From the NCBI RefSeq assembly GCF_001422325.1, contig NZ_LMMR01000004.1:5752-69751 (forward strand): 64,000 nucleotides of DNA, written 5' to 3'. A model generated the notes under the pieces. The model made no database searches. It was not told where the DNA came from and saw only the letters and a program-made list of their open reading frames with translations. Made by a program: the position numbers and the translations under genes. The stretch comes from Leifsonia sp. Leaf264 (GTDB lineage: Bacteria > Actinomycetota > Actinomycetes > Actinomycetales > Microbacteriaceae). Shown piece by piece: positions 22,326-30,413 of this stretch. The first letter of the stretch is position 1; each line of letters begins with the position of its first letter.

Positions 22326-24197
22326 ATGACCATCTCCGACATCGCAACGGGCACGGCATCCGACGGACGTGAGCGGGATGCATCCGGTCCCGTGACGGGT
22401 ACCACGGATCGGGGCCTGCGCTCCTGGGTCGGCGAGATCGCGACGATCACGAAGCCCGACGCGATCGTCTGGTGCGACGGCTCGATGGCCGAGGCCGATC
22501 GGCTCACCAAAGAACTCGTCGCCAGTGGGAGCCTCATCCGCCTGAACCCCGAGTGGCGGCCGAACAGCTACCTGGCGCGTACCGACCCGGGGGACGTCGC
22601 CAGGGTCGAGGACCGCACCTTCATCTGCTCGACCTACGAGGAGGACGCAGGGCCGACGAACAACTGGCGCGATCCCCGCGAGATGCGCGAGGAACTCGCC
22701 GACGTCTTCGACGGCTCGATGCGCGGCCGCACGATGTACGTCGTGCCGTTCTCGATGGGACCGCTGGGCGGCCCGATCTCGCAGCTCGGCGTCGAGATCA
22801 CCGACTCGCCCTACGTCGTGCTCAGCATGGGCGTCATGACGCGCATGGGCGACAGGGTCTACAGGATGATCGAGGACGGCGAGCCGTGGGTGCGCACTGT
22901 GCACAGCGTCGGCTACCCGCTGCGCGACGAGCGAGGCTTCAAGCGAGCGGATGCCGAGTGGCCGTGCAACCCCGAGAAGTACATCGTGCAGTTCCCCGAC
23001 ACCAGGGAGGTGTGGTCCTTCGGGTCGGGCTACGGCGGCAACGCGCTGCTGGCGAAGAAGTGCTTCGCCCTGAGGATCGCGTCGGTCATGGGCCGGGACG
23101 AGGGCTGGATGGCCGAGCACATGCTGCTCATCAAGATCACCTCGCCGGAGGGGCGCGCCTACCACGTGGCGGCAGCGTTCCCCTCGGCGTGCGGGAAGAC
23201 GAACCTCGCCATGCTGCGCCCGTCGATCCCCGGTTGGACCGTCGAGACCCTCGGAGACGACATCGCGTGGATGCGCCCCGGCGAGGACGGCCGCCTCTGG
23301 GCGATCAACCCCGAGGCTGGATTCTTCGGCGTGGCACCCGGCACCGGCGAGACCACCAACCCCACGGCCGTGCAGACGCTCTGGGGGAACACCATCTTCA
23401 CGAACGTCGCCCTCCGCCCCGACGGCGACGTCTGGTGGGAGGGCCTGACCGAGGCGACGCCGGCTGAGCTCACGGATTGGACCGGCCAGCCGTGGACGCC
23501 GGACTCCGGCCGACCGGCGGCGCATCCGAACTCGCGCTTCACCGTCGCAGCGGCCCAGTGCCCGACCATGGCGGACGACTGGGAGTCGTTCGCCGGCGTG
23601 CCCATCGACGCGATCCTGTTCGGCGGGCGCCGGGCGACGAACGTGCCGCTGGTGGCGCAGGCGCGCACCTGGAAGCACGGCGTGTTCATGGGCGCGACGA
23701 TCTCCTCGGAGACGACCGCCGCTGCCGAGGGCACTGTCGGCGAGCTCCGACGTGATCCGTTCGCGATGCTGCCGTTCTGCGGCTACAACATGGCCGACTA
23801 CTGGGGACACTGGGTGAAGATGGGCCGTACGCTCGGCACCCAGGCGCCGGCGATCTTCCAGGTGAACTGGTTCCGCAAGGGGGAGGACGGCTCGTTCCTC
23901 TGGCCCGGCTTCGGCGAGAACGCGCGCGTGCTCGAGTGGATCATCCGTCGACTCGAGGGCACGGCGGATGCCGTCTCCACGCCGATCGGCCTGGTTCCGG
24001 CGGAGGGTTCCCTCGACGTCGACGGGCTCGACCTCGAGCCCGGGGTCGTCGACGCCCTATTCGACGTGGATGCGGAGTCCTGGCTCGCCGAGTGCGACCT
24101 CACCGAGGAGTACTTCGACCTGTTCGGCAGCCGGGTGCCTGCGGCGCTGCGGGCCGAGCTCGCCAGCATCCGGTACCACCTGGCCCGCTCGGCCTGA
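22326..24197 (+). CDS. pckG: Phosphoenolpyruvate carboxykinase (GTP)
   Basis: Gluconeogenic enzyme converting oxaloacetate plus GTP to PEP plus CO2. The 623 residues carry the GTP-PEPCK signatures: the hyper-reactive Cys P-loop [12 protein letters not shown] (C289), GDDIAWM, the guanine-site [21 protein letters not shown] segment, and [11 protein letters not shown] for substrate. ATG 22326 has AAAGGCGAG upstream; the frame could extend to 22269, but the first ~19 residues then lie in the regulatory region. It is divergent from a RamB-like regulator, consistent with acetate- or gluconeogenesis-linked control. No other gene follows in the transcript. Confidence 0.95.
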   Translation: MTISDIATGTASDGRERDASGPVTGTTDRGLRSWVGEIATITKPDAIVWCDGSMAEADRLTKELVASGSLIRLNPEWRPNSYLARTDPGDVARVEDRTFICSTYEEDAGPTNNWRDPREMREELADVFDGSMRGRTMYVVPFSMGPLGGPISQLGVEITDSPYVVLSMGVMTRMGDRVYRMIEDGEPWVRTVHSVGYPLRDERGFKRADAEWPCNPEKYIVQFPDTREVWSFGSGYGGNALLAKKCFALRIASVMGRDEGWMAEHMLLIKITSPEGRAYHVAAAFPSACGKTNLAMLRPSIPGWTVETLGDDIAWMRPGEDGRLWAINPEAGFFGVAPGTGETTNPTAVQTLWGNTIFTNVALRPDGDVWWEGLTEATPAELTDWTGQPWTPDSGRPAAHPNSRFTVAAAQCPTMADDWESFAGVPIDAILFGGRRATNVPLVAQARTWKHGVFMGATISSETTAAAEGTVGELRRDPFAMLPFCGYNMADYWGHWVKMGRTLGTQAPAIFQVNWFRKGEDGSFLWPGFGENARVLEWIIRRLEGTADAVSTPIGLVPAEGSLDVDGLDLEPGVVDALFDVDAESWLAECDLTEEYFDLFGSRVPAALRAELASIRYHLARSA

Positions 24198-24220
24198 GCG
24201 ACGCGAACACACTCTTCGGC

Positions 24221-24282
24221 GTCGAGTTGCCCACTTCCGCTAGTCGCGTACTGCTGACACTGGCGGAAGTGGGCAACTCGAC
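24221..24282. repeat. Long palindrome A (REP-like), left flank of orphan nuclease-like gene
   Basis: Perfect 20-bp inverted repeat: GTCGAGTTGCCCACTTCCGC (24221-24240) and its complement at 24263-24282, with a 22-nt loop. It shares the 17-nt core TGCCCACTTCCGCTAGT with palindrome B at 25293-25350. It ends 3 nt before the stop codon of the leftward gene and lies 23 nt past pckG, so it may also act as a bidirectional terminator. Confidence 0.85.
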
Positions 24283-24284
24283 GG

Positions 24285-25193
24285 TCAGGGGCGCCAGCCG
24301 CGACGGAGCAGCGCGGCACGGATGCGGGCGACCACCTCGGGCAACGGATGCTCGCTGCCGATGCGCATGCTGTACCAGTCCACATCCTGGATGTCATTGA
24401 ATCGCGTCAAATCGCGATTCCACTGCGACCGGTCCAGTCTGTGCTGCTCCCCTTCGTAGTCGAGCAGCATCCGATATTCGGGGTAGGCGAGGTCGCCTCG
24501 GGCGATGAGTCGTCCCGACGCGTCGCGAAGGTCGAAGTTGAGGTGAGGGCGCGGCAGGCCGTCCGCGATGATGGCCAGGCGTATGAGCGTCTTGCGCGGC
24601 GACTCCGAGCGATCGACGAGCTCGGGAAAGGCGGCTGAGAGCAGCCGAGCTCCGCGGCGATGCCCATGGCCGACGATGGCTGCAGACAACCCCGCTCGAT
24701 CGGCCAGTGGCTCCTTCCAGTAGAGAAGCCGATCACCAGCCATGATGAGCTCGTCAGTGCTCGTGGTGAGCGTAGCGAGATCGCACCACGTGCGACTGGC
24801 CGTCGTCATCGGTACGTCATTGATCGAGATGACGTCGTCCGTGCCCATGACCATGCTGTGGCCACGGATTCCGCGGGCATGCTGAGCGCGAGCTGGAGAG
24901 GCGACGCTCACGTGGAGATAGGGCTCCTTCTCGAGTCGGGACGGGACTGGGATCCCGTGGAGCAACGCTGAGGTGCTGTGGCTGATCACGGACCCCGCCG
25001 GGAGCCTCTGCAGCAGGGTGCGACAGAGATCGTGAAGCGCGAGAGGCCCGTCCGTGTGAGCGCGCGTTCCCCAGAACGGGCGGCTCAGATCGGCAGCACG
25101 CAGGCGGTGTTCAGATACGCCGGCCGCACGCCCTGTCGCGAAGGCGAATGCGGAGTGCTGGAGCGGGATGGGCAATGTCGAGCGTCGGGTCAC
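24285..25193 (-). CDS. AbiEi-like / Vsr-type nuclease-fold hypothetical protein
   Basis: 302 residues, no signal peptide or membrane segment. The first ~150 residues resemble the AbiEi-type antitoxin-like N-terminal region common in actinobacterial proteins of this size (SHSTSALLHGIPVP, SINDVPMTTASRTWCDLA). The last ~100 look like a PD-(D/E)XK, Vsr/DUF559-type nuclease: E197, then D234 (ARGDLAYPEY) and E247/E249 in LLDYEGEQHR, with a downstream WNRDLTRFNDIQ helix. GTG 25193 is the only early start and its ribosome site is weak. The gene stands alone between pckG and an exporter, bracketed by two related palindromes. No activity has been established that I know of. Confidence 0.65.
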   Translation of the reverse strand: MTRRSTLPIPLQHSAFAFATGRAAGVSEHRLRAADLSRPFWGTRAHTDGPLALHDLCRTLLQRLPAGSVISHSTSALLHGIPVPSRLEKEPYLHVSVASPARAQHARGIRGHSMVMGTDDVISINDVPMTTASRTWCDLATLTTSTDELIMAGDRLLYWKEPLADRAGLSAAIVGHGHRRGARLLSAAFPELVDRSESPRKTLIRLAIIADGLPRPHLNFDLRDASGRLIARGDLAYPEYRMLLDYEGEQHRLDRSQWNRDLTRFNDIQDVDWYSMRIGSEHPLPEVVARIRAALLRRGWRP

Positions 25194-25292
25194 GCCTCAG
25201 ATTCCCGCCAGCCGACGCTGTGGCCAGGCGCGTGAGCCTTCTCGTCAGTCCGTCCCGTGACGATCGAGGTTGTGGGGGAGCCCGGCCTACGT

Positions 25293-25350
25293 CCAACTGC
25301 CCACTTCCGCTAGTGGTCGGCGCTGAGCACTAGCGGAAGTGGGCAATTGG
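25293..25350. repeat. Long palindrome B (REP-like), right flank of orphan nuclease-like gene
   Basis: 23-bp inverted repeat, arms 25293-25315 and 25328-25350, with one mismatch and a 12-nt loop. It contains the same 17-nt core TGCCCACTTCCGCTAGT as palindrome A, in the same orientation, 1070 nt away. The arms are more complete around the TAGT end than in copy A. Confidence 0.85.
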
Positions 25351-25391
25351 GCGAACCCGACCCGCCGCGTCGAGTCCGGGGAGGGGAGCGA

Positions 25392-27344
25392 CTACACCAG
25401 CAGCTGGTGCTTCGCCAGGTCGCGGTAGAGCGGGGTGCTCTCGACGAGTTCGGAGTGCGTTCCCGTGCCGATCACCCGGCCGTGGTCGAGCACCACGATC
25501 TGGTCGGAGTCGACCACCGTCGACAGCCTGTGCGCGATGACGATGAGGGTGCGGTCCTCGGCCACGGCATCGATCGCCGCGCGCATCTTCTGCTCGTTGA
25601 CGCCGTCGAGGCTCGAGGTCGACTCGTCGAGCAGCAGGATGGGCGACTCCGAGAGCAGCGCCCGTCCGATGGCGAGCCTCTGGCGCTCGCCGCCTGAGAG
25701 CATCACGCCGTTCTCGCCGACCTCGGCCGACAGCCCCGCCGGATCCCGGTCGAGGACGTCGAGCAGGTTCACCGCGCCGAGCACGGCGACGCACTGCTCG
25801 TCGGTGGCATCGGGCGCCGACAGCACGAGGTTGTCGCGGATCGAGCCGGCGAGCACCGGGGCGTCCTGCTCGACGTAGCCGATCTGCGCGCGCAGGTCGT
25901 GTCGGTCGAGGGAACGGATGTCGAGGCCCCCGAGACGCACCTCTCCGCCGGTCGGATCGTAGAAGCGCTCGATGAGGGCGAGGATGGTGCTCTTGCCTGC
26001 GCCCGACGGCCCGACGAGGGCCGTGCGCTTGCCGCGCGGGGCGCTGAACGAGACGCCGCCGAGAACGGCCGGGCGCTGGATCGCCGGAGCGTCGGCTCCG
26101 GCGTCGGCAACGACATCCGTCACGGCCTCCAGCGAGCCGGTCTGGGAGAGCTCATCGAGTTCCACGAGGGGATTGAGGGTGACTGCAGGCGCCTCGGACG
26201 GCTCGACGATGACAGACGTCGCGGGGTAGGAGAACCTCACGTCGCGGAACTCGATCGCCGGCGCATCGGGCAGCACGGCGTCGTTCGCGGCACCGATGAT
26301 GACGGCGAGCGGAGCCAGGTCGCGGTCGTTCTGCGACTCGGTGGGCAGGTCGATGATCTCCTGGATGCGGCCCAGGGCACCGAGCGCCGAGTTCACCGAG
26401 GTGAGGGCGCCGAAGGCCGAACCCAGCGGAGCGATGAGCATGAAGAGGAGCATGATGAAGGCGACGAGGTTGCCGATCTCGATCTCGCCGGAGGCGACCC
26501 TGTAGCCGCCAAGCCCGAGGACGACGAGCAGGGAGACCTGCAGGGCGATGCCGGCGACGGGCACGACGAGAGCCGAGATCCTCGCGACCTTGACACCGGC
26601 CTCGTAGGCTCCAACGGCGTGCTGCTCTACCGTGGCGATCTCGCGATCGGTGGCGTTGGACGCGCGTACGGTGCGCACGGCGCTGATCGAGCGCTCGACG
26701 CCCGACGCCAGCTCGCCCACCTTCGACTGGGTGACATGACTGGCCTCCCGGATGCGGCCGGAGAGCAGTACGACGACGACGATCGAGATGGCGATGACGA
26801 GCACCGTCGCGCCGAGGAGCACGGGGTCGATCACCAGCATCGCGATGAGGGCGCCGACGAACAGCAGCACTCCGCCGACGCTGTCGACGAGGCCCTGGGT
26901 GAGCACGGCGCGCAACAGCGTGGTGTCGCTGCCCACGCGGGACACGAGGTCGCCCGTGCGGCGGCTGTCGAACTGCGCGATCGGCAGGTGCAGCATCCGC
27001 GCGATCAGGCGCTTGCGACTCGCGAGCACCACGGATTCGCCGGTCCGCTGGAGCAGGTAGTGCTGGTAGCCGCTGATGAGGGCGGCTATGACGACGAGGG
27101 CGACGAGGACCGTGACGAGATTGCCGAGGTCGTCGCCGGCCTGGACCTGCGTGATCAGGCTGCTCACGAGAAGCGGCTGCGCGAGGCTCGCCGCGGCCCC
27201 GAGCACGCTCAGCACGACGACGGCGACGATCACGCCCTTCTGCTCGAAGATGTAGGGCAGCAGCTGGCTGAAGGTCGCCCGGGGTCCGTCCTTGGGGGTG
27301 GACCGGCGGCCGAGGCCGCGCGAGCGCGTGGATGTTTCGCTCAT
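25392..27344 (-). CDS. ABC exporter (fused membrane and ATPase domains)
   Basis: Half-transporter of 650 residues. Six-helix exporter domain (about 30-320). The ATPase domain has A-loop Tyr373 (FSYPAT), Walker A GPSGAGKS (445-452), signature LSGGERQR (549-556), Walker B ILLLDE (569-574) and the H-loop IAHRLS. A ~50-residue acidic, Val/Ala/Glu-rich insertion (375-425) separates the A-loop from the rest of the first strand pair, which is unusual. It probably works as a homodimer exporting a drug, lipid or peptide; substrate unknown. A small HTH gene with twin operators lies 73 nt upstream on the same strand and is a candidate regulator. Confidence 0.85.
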   Translation of the reverse strand: MSETSTRSRGLGRRSTPKDGPRATFSQLLPYIFEQKGVIVAVVVLSVLGAAASLAQPLLVSSLITQVQAGDDLGNLVTVLVALVVIAALISGYQHYLLQRTGESVVLASRKRLIARMLHLPIAQFDSRRTGDLVSRVGSDTTLLRAVLTQGLVDSVGGVLLFVGALIAMLVIDPVLLGATVLVIAISIVVVVLLSGRIREASHVTQSKVGELASGVERSISAVRTVRASNATDREIATVEQHAVGAYEAGVKVARISALVVPVAGIALQVSLLVVLGLGGYRVASGEIEIGNLVAFIMLLFMLIAPLGSAFGALTSVNSALGALGRIQEIIDLPTESQNDRDLAPLAVIIGAANDAVLPDAPAIEFRDVRFSYPATSVIVEPSEAPAVTLNPLVELDELSQTGSLEAVTDVVADAGADAPAIQRPAVLGGVSFSAPRGKRTALVGPSGAGKSTILALIERFYDPTGGEVRLGGLDIRSLDRHDLRAQIGYVEQDAPVLAGSIRDNLVLSAPDATDEQCVAVLGAVNLLDVLDRDPAGLSAEVGENGVMLSGGERQRLAIGRALLSESPILLLDESTSSLDGVNEQKMRAAIDAVAEDRTLIVIAHRLSTVVDSDQIVVLDHGRVIGTGTHSELVESTPLYRDLAKHQLLV

Positions 27345-27417
27345 GACTTCTCTCTGATTGCTCGGATGCCGTCCGGCGCGTTCCCGCGCCCGCTCGGCTC
27401 CCGGTGGAACTGATGAC

Positions 27418-27633
27418 TCAGCTTCGCCCGTACTTCTTGTGAACGGCCTGCTTGCTCACCTCGAGGGCGAGCGCGATGAGCTGCCAGCTCGCGCCGCGCG
27501 CCCTGGCGCGACGCACGGCGACGGACTCCACCCTGTCGAGTTCCCGCCGCAGGCGATGGATCGCCCGGAGCGAGTCGATGGGGTCGTCGCCTCCCGCGCT
27601 GGCGGCGAGGGTGTGAATCGTGGTGACGTCCAT
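27418..27633 (-). CDS. Small HTH DNA-binding protein, probably autoregulated
   Basis: 71 residues from ATG 27633. The C-terminal half is a helix-turn-helix: RRARARGASWQLIALALEVS then KQAVHKKYG, the arrangement seen in many short actinobacterial HTH proteins. The first part, residues 15-40, is a charged helix likely used for dimerisation. A 94-residue version from 27702 is possible, but it would have to read through two perfect palindromes and the promoter, so I choose 27633, which lies 7 nt from the -10 box. The ABC exporter follows 73 nt downstream on the same strand and may be in the same transcript. Confidence 0.7.
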   Translation of the reverse strand: MDVTTIHTLAASAGGDDPIDSLRAIHRLRRELDRVESVAVRRARARGASWQLIALALEVSKQAVHKKYGRS

Positions 27634-27683
27634 GTCGTCAACTGTAGTTGACGTTTCGGTATTCGTCAATTTCGGTTGACGAA
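27634..27683 (-). promoter_or_regulatory. Promoter covered by twin operators CGTCAA-N6-TTGACG
   Basis: Minus strand: -35 TTGACG (27664-27669), an exact 17-nt spacer and -10 TACAGT (27641-27646), then 7 nt to the ATG at 27633. Palindrome 1 (27636-27653) covers the -10 box; palindrome 2 (27662-27683, TTCGTCAA-N6-TTGACGAA) covers the -35 box. Both share CGTCAA-N6-TTGACG, and their centres are 28 bp apart. The natural reader is the HTH protein encoded downstream. Confidence 0.8.
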
Positions 27684-27787
27684 TCGGGTCTGTGGAGGTC
27701 ATCCCTCTATTCTCCCCCCGTTCGCGGGCGGCCCGGTCCGGAGGCCGCAGACGGCCGACGCTTCGCCGGGGTGTCCGGGGGCTTCGC

Positions 27788-27799
27788 TAGGTTGGACTG
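27788..27799 (+). promoter_or_regulatory. Leaderless-type -10 box for the ABC-2 ATPase gene
   Basis: TAGGTT at 27788-27793 ends 6 nt before the GTG at 27800, and there is no Shine-Dalgarno. No good -35 box is seen. Confidence 0.45.
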
Positions 27800-28738
27800 G
27801 TGCCAGAGCCCGTCATCGTCGCCCGTGATCTCGTCAAGAAGTACCAGGACTTCGTCGCCGTCGGCGGAATCTCGTTCGAGGTCGCCCCGGGTGAGTCCTT
27901 CGGGCTCCTGGGTCCGAACGGGGCCGGCAAGTCGACGACCATGCGCATGGTGGGCGCCGTCTCCACCCGCACGAGCGGTGAGCTGAGCATCCTGGGGCTC
28001 GATCCCGATGAGCACGGCCCCGAGATCCGGTCTCAGCTGGGGGTTGTCCCGCAGTCCGACAACCTCGACACCGAACTGCGCGTGCGCGAGAACCTGCTGG
28101 TCTACGGGCGCTACTTCGGGCTCCCTCGCAAGCTGGTGGCCTCCAGGGCCGACGAGCTCCTCGCGTTCGCCCAGCTCGAGGGCAAGGAGAAGGCGCGCGT
28201 CGATGCGCTCTCGGGCGGCATGAAGCGCCGGCTCACCATCGCCCGCGCCCTCATCAACGATCCCCGCATCCTGCTGCTCGACGAACCGACGACGGGCCTC
28301 GACCCGCAGGCGCGCCACATCCTCTGGGACCGCCTGTTCCGGCTGAAAGAGGACGGCACGACCCTGCTGCTCACCACCCACTACATGGACGAGGCCGAGC
28401 AGCTCTGCGATCGTCTCGTCGTCGTCGACAAGGGCACGATCATGGCCGAGGGTTCGCCGGCCGAGCTCATCCGCGCCTACTCGACCAAGGAGGTGCTCGA
28501 GGTGCGCTTCGGCAGCGACCTGAACGCCGACATCGGCGAGCAGCTCGCCCGGGCCCAGGGAACCGACGGCGGACGGGTCGAAGTGCTCCCCGACAGGGTG
28601 CTCGTCTACAGCGACAACGGCGAGGCCGAACTCGTGAAGATGACGGATGCCGGGCTTCGGCCGATCACGAGCCTCGTTCGGCGCTCCAGCCTCGAAGACG
28701 TCTTCCTGCGGCTCACCGGACGGAGCCTCATCGAATGA
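27800..28738 (+). CDS. ABC-2 type transporter ATPase
   Basis: 312-residue cytosolic ATPase of the DrrA/NodI class. It has Walker A GPNGAGKST, Q-loop VPQSDN, signature LSGGMKRRL, Walker B LLLDEPTTGLDP and the H-loop TTHYMDEAE, plus a C-terminal ~90-residue domain typical of DrrA-like exporters. It overlaps the first permease gene as ATGA. With two different permeases (28735 and 29577) it forms a heteromeric exporter. NodI/NodJ-like and daunorubicin-type relatives export lipo-oligosaccharides or antibiotics; the substrate here is unknown. Confidence 0.9.
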   Translation: MPEPVIVARDLVKKYQDFVAVGGISFEVAPGESFGLLGPNGAGKSTTMRMVGAVSTRTSGELSILGLDPDEHGPEIRSQLGVVPQSDNLDTELRVRENLLVYGRYFGLPRKLVASRADELLAFAQLEGKEKARVDALSGGMKRRLTIARALINDPRILLLDEPTTGLDPQARHILWDRLFRLKEDGTTLLLTTHYMDEAEQLCDRLVVVDKGTIMAEGSPAELIRAYSTKEVLEVRFGSDLNADIGEQLARAQGTDGGRVEVLPDRVLVYSDNGEAELVKMTDAGLRPITSLVRRSSLEDVFLRLTGRSLIE

Positions 28739-29580
28739 GCGTGCTGAGCAACCAGGGCACCGACGCCGCGCGCGCCATCGCGGCGGGGCGCCGGTCGCGC
28801 CGCTGGGGAGCCTGGTACGTCACCGAGCACAGGTTGCGCGCCATGCGCACCTACACCGGCACAGTGGTGATCGCCGGCATCGGCAGCCCGCTGCTCTACC
28901 TCTACGCCCTCGGTGTCGGTCTCGCGACGATCGTCGACGCCAACATGGGGTCCGATGCCGTCGACGGCGTCAGTTACCTCGTCTTCGTCGCGCCGGCCCT
29001 GCTCGCCAGCGCGGCCATCACTGTCGCCAGCGAGGAGTTCACGTACCCGATCATGCTCGGCTACAAGTGGAACCCCACGTTCACCGGCGCCGCAGCATCC
29101 CCGATCCGCCCCGCGCAGATCGTCGACGGAGTGGTGTACTCGGTGATCATCCGGATGACGGTGAACCTCGTGCTGTTCTACGCATTGATGCTGGTGTTCG
29201 GGGCCTCCCCGTCGCCCATCGGCTTCCTCGGAATCGTCGCGGGACTCCTCGGCGGCCTCGCCTTCGGAACCGTGATCATGGGCTACGCCTCGACGCTCGA
29301 GGAGGACACCGGCCAGCTCGCCATGGTGCAGCGCTTCATCGTGCTGCCCATGACGCTGTTCTCCGGCACCTTCTTCCCGCTCTCGGCCTTCCCGGACTAC
29401 CTGCAGTGGATCGGCTGGATCTCGCCCCTGTGGCACGCCACCGAGCTCGCGCGGGTGTTCTCCTACGGATACGCCGAGCCCATCTGGCTCACCGTCGTGC
29501 ACGTGGCCTACCTCGTGGCGCTCACCGTCATCGGCTGGGCCTGGTCGCGGCGCATCGCGGTGCGGAGGCTGAACTCGTGA
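28735..29580 (+). CDS. ABC-2 type permease 1
   Basis: 281 residues with about six membrane helices. It starts with a cytosolic stretch (RRWGAWYVTEHRLRAMRTYT), then the helix VVIAGIGSPLLYLYALGVGL. The conserved ABC-2 motif region is LPMTLFSGTFFPLSAFPDYL, followed by WISPLWHATELARVF, as in NodJ/DrrB-like proteins. It is translated from an ATGA overlap with the ATPase, and its stop overlaps permease 2 (GTGA). It is the paralogue of the next gene, and the two probably make a heterodimer. Confidence 0.88.
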   Translation: MSVLSNQGTDAARAIAAGRRSRRWGAWYVTEHRLRAMRTYTGTVVIAGIGSPLLYLYALGVGLATIVDANMGSDAVDGVSYLVFVAPALLASAAITVASEEFTYPIMLGYKWNPTFTGAAASPIRPAQIVDGVVYSVIIRMTVNLVLFYALMLVFGASPSPIGFLGIVAGLLGGLAFGTVIMGYASTLEEDTGQLAMVQRFIVLPMTLFSGTFFPLSAFPDYLQWIGWISPLWHATELARVFSYGYAEPIWLTVVHVAYLVALTVIGWAWSRRIAVRRLNS

Positions 29581-30404
29581 CGGGCGCGACGGACTTCGCC
29601 CCGAGCAGCATCCGCCCCCGTCCGGTGCGTTCGCTCTACGCGGGCAACGCGCGTGCCGTCATGCTGCGCGGCTGGCGGGCGACGGCGAGCACCAACTGGC
29701 TGGTGGTCGTCAGCGGACTGTTCGAGCCGATCTTCTACCTGCTCGCCATGGGGGTCGGGCTCGGCACGCTCATCGGCGACGTGACGTTGCCCAACGGGCA
29801 GGAGGTCAGCTATCCGGCGTTCATCGCTCCGGCGCTGCTCGCCGTCGCCGCCATGAACGGCGCCATCTACGACTCGACCTGGAACGTCTTCTTCAAGATG
29901 CAGTTCGCGAAGCTCTACGAGGGGATGCTGTCGACCTCGCTCGGGCCTCTCGACGTCGCCCTCGGCGAGATCCTGCTCGCACTCCTGCGCGGCGCGCTGT
30001 ACGCCGTCGGGTTCCAGTTCGTCATGCAGGTGCTCGGGCTCAACCTGTCGTGGTGGGCGTTGCTCGCGCTGCCGGCCGTGCTGCTCATAGCCTTCGGCTT
30101 CGCGAGCGTGGGCATGGCCGTCACGAGCTACATGAAGACGTTCCAGCAGATGGACTGGATCAACTTCATCCTGCTGCCGATGTTCCTGTTCTCGGCCACG
30201 TTCTACCCGCTGAGCGTGTACCCGCAGTGGTTGCAGTACGTGATCCAGGCCATGCCGCTGTGGCACGGCGTCGAACTCGTACGCGGCCTGACGACAGGGG
30301 ACGTGAGCTGGGGGCTGCTGTGGCACGTGCTCTACTACGTCGTGATGATCGCGCTGGGACTGGTGTTCACGACGAAGCGGTTGCGCACTCTGTTCCTGGA
30401 CTGA
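29577..30404 (+). CDS. ABC-2 type permease 2
   Basis: 275-residue membrane protein paralogous to permease 1. FEPIFYLLAMGVGLGTLIGD opens the first helices, FIAPALLAVAAMNGAIYDST is the conserved second segment, and LLPMFLFSATFYPLSVYPQW with AMPLWHGVELVRG is the NodJ-type signature. GTG 29577 has GGAGG 8 nt upstream and overlaps the previous stop. The longer frame upstream is a shadow of permease 1. It ends ten bases before a convergent MFS gene. Confidence 0.88.
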   Translation: MTGATDFAPSSIRPRPVRSLYAGNARAVMLRGWRATASTNWLVVVSGLFEPIFYLLAMGVGLGTLIGDVTLPNGQEVSYPAFIAPALLAVAAMNGAIYDSTWNVFFKMQFAKLYEGMLSTSLGPLDVALGEILLALLRGALYAVGFQFVMQVLGLNLSWWALLALPAVLLIAFGFASVGMAVTSYMKTFQQMDWINFILLPMFLFSATFYPLSVYPQWLQYVIQAMPLWHGVELVRGLTTGDVSWGLLWHVLYYVVMIALGLVFTTKRLRTLFLD

Positions 30405-30413
30405 CGGCCCGGC

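Noticed and set aside
27634-27702. N-terminal extension of the small HTH protein to 94 residues
   Set aside because: The extension would translate the twin operators and promoter; the -10 box and 7-nt gap support ATG 27633.
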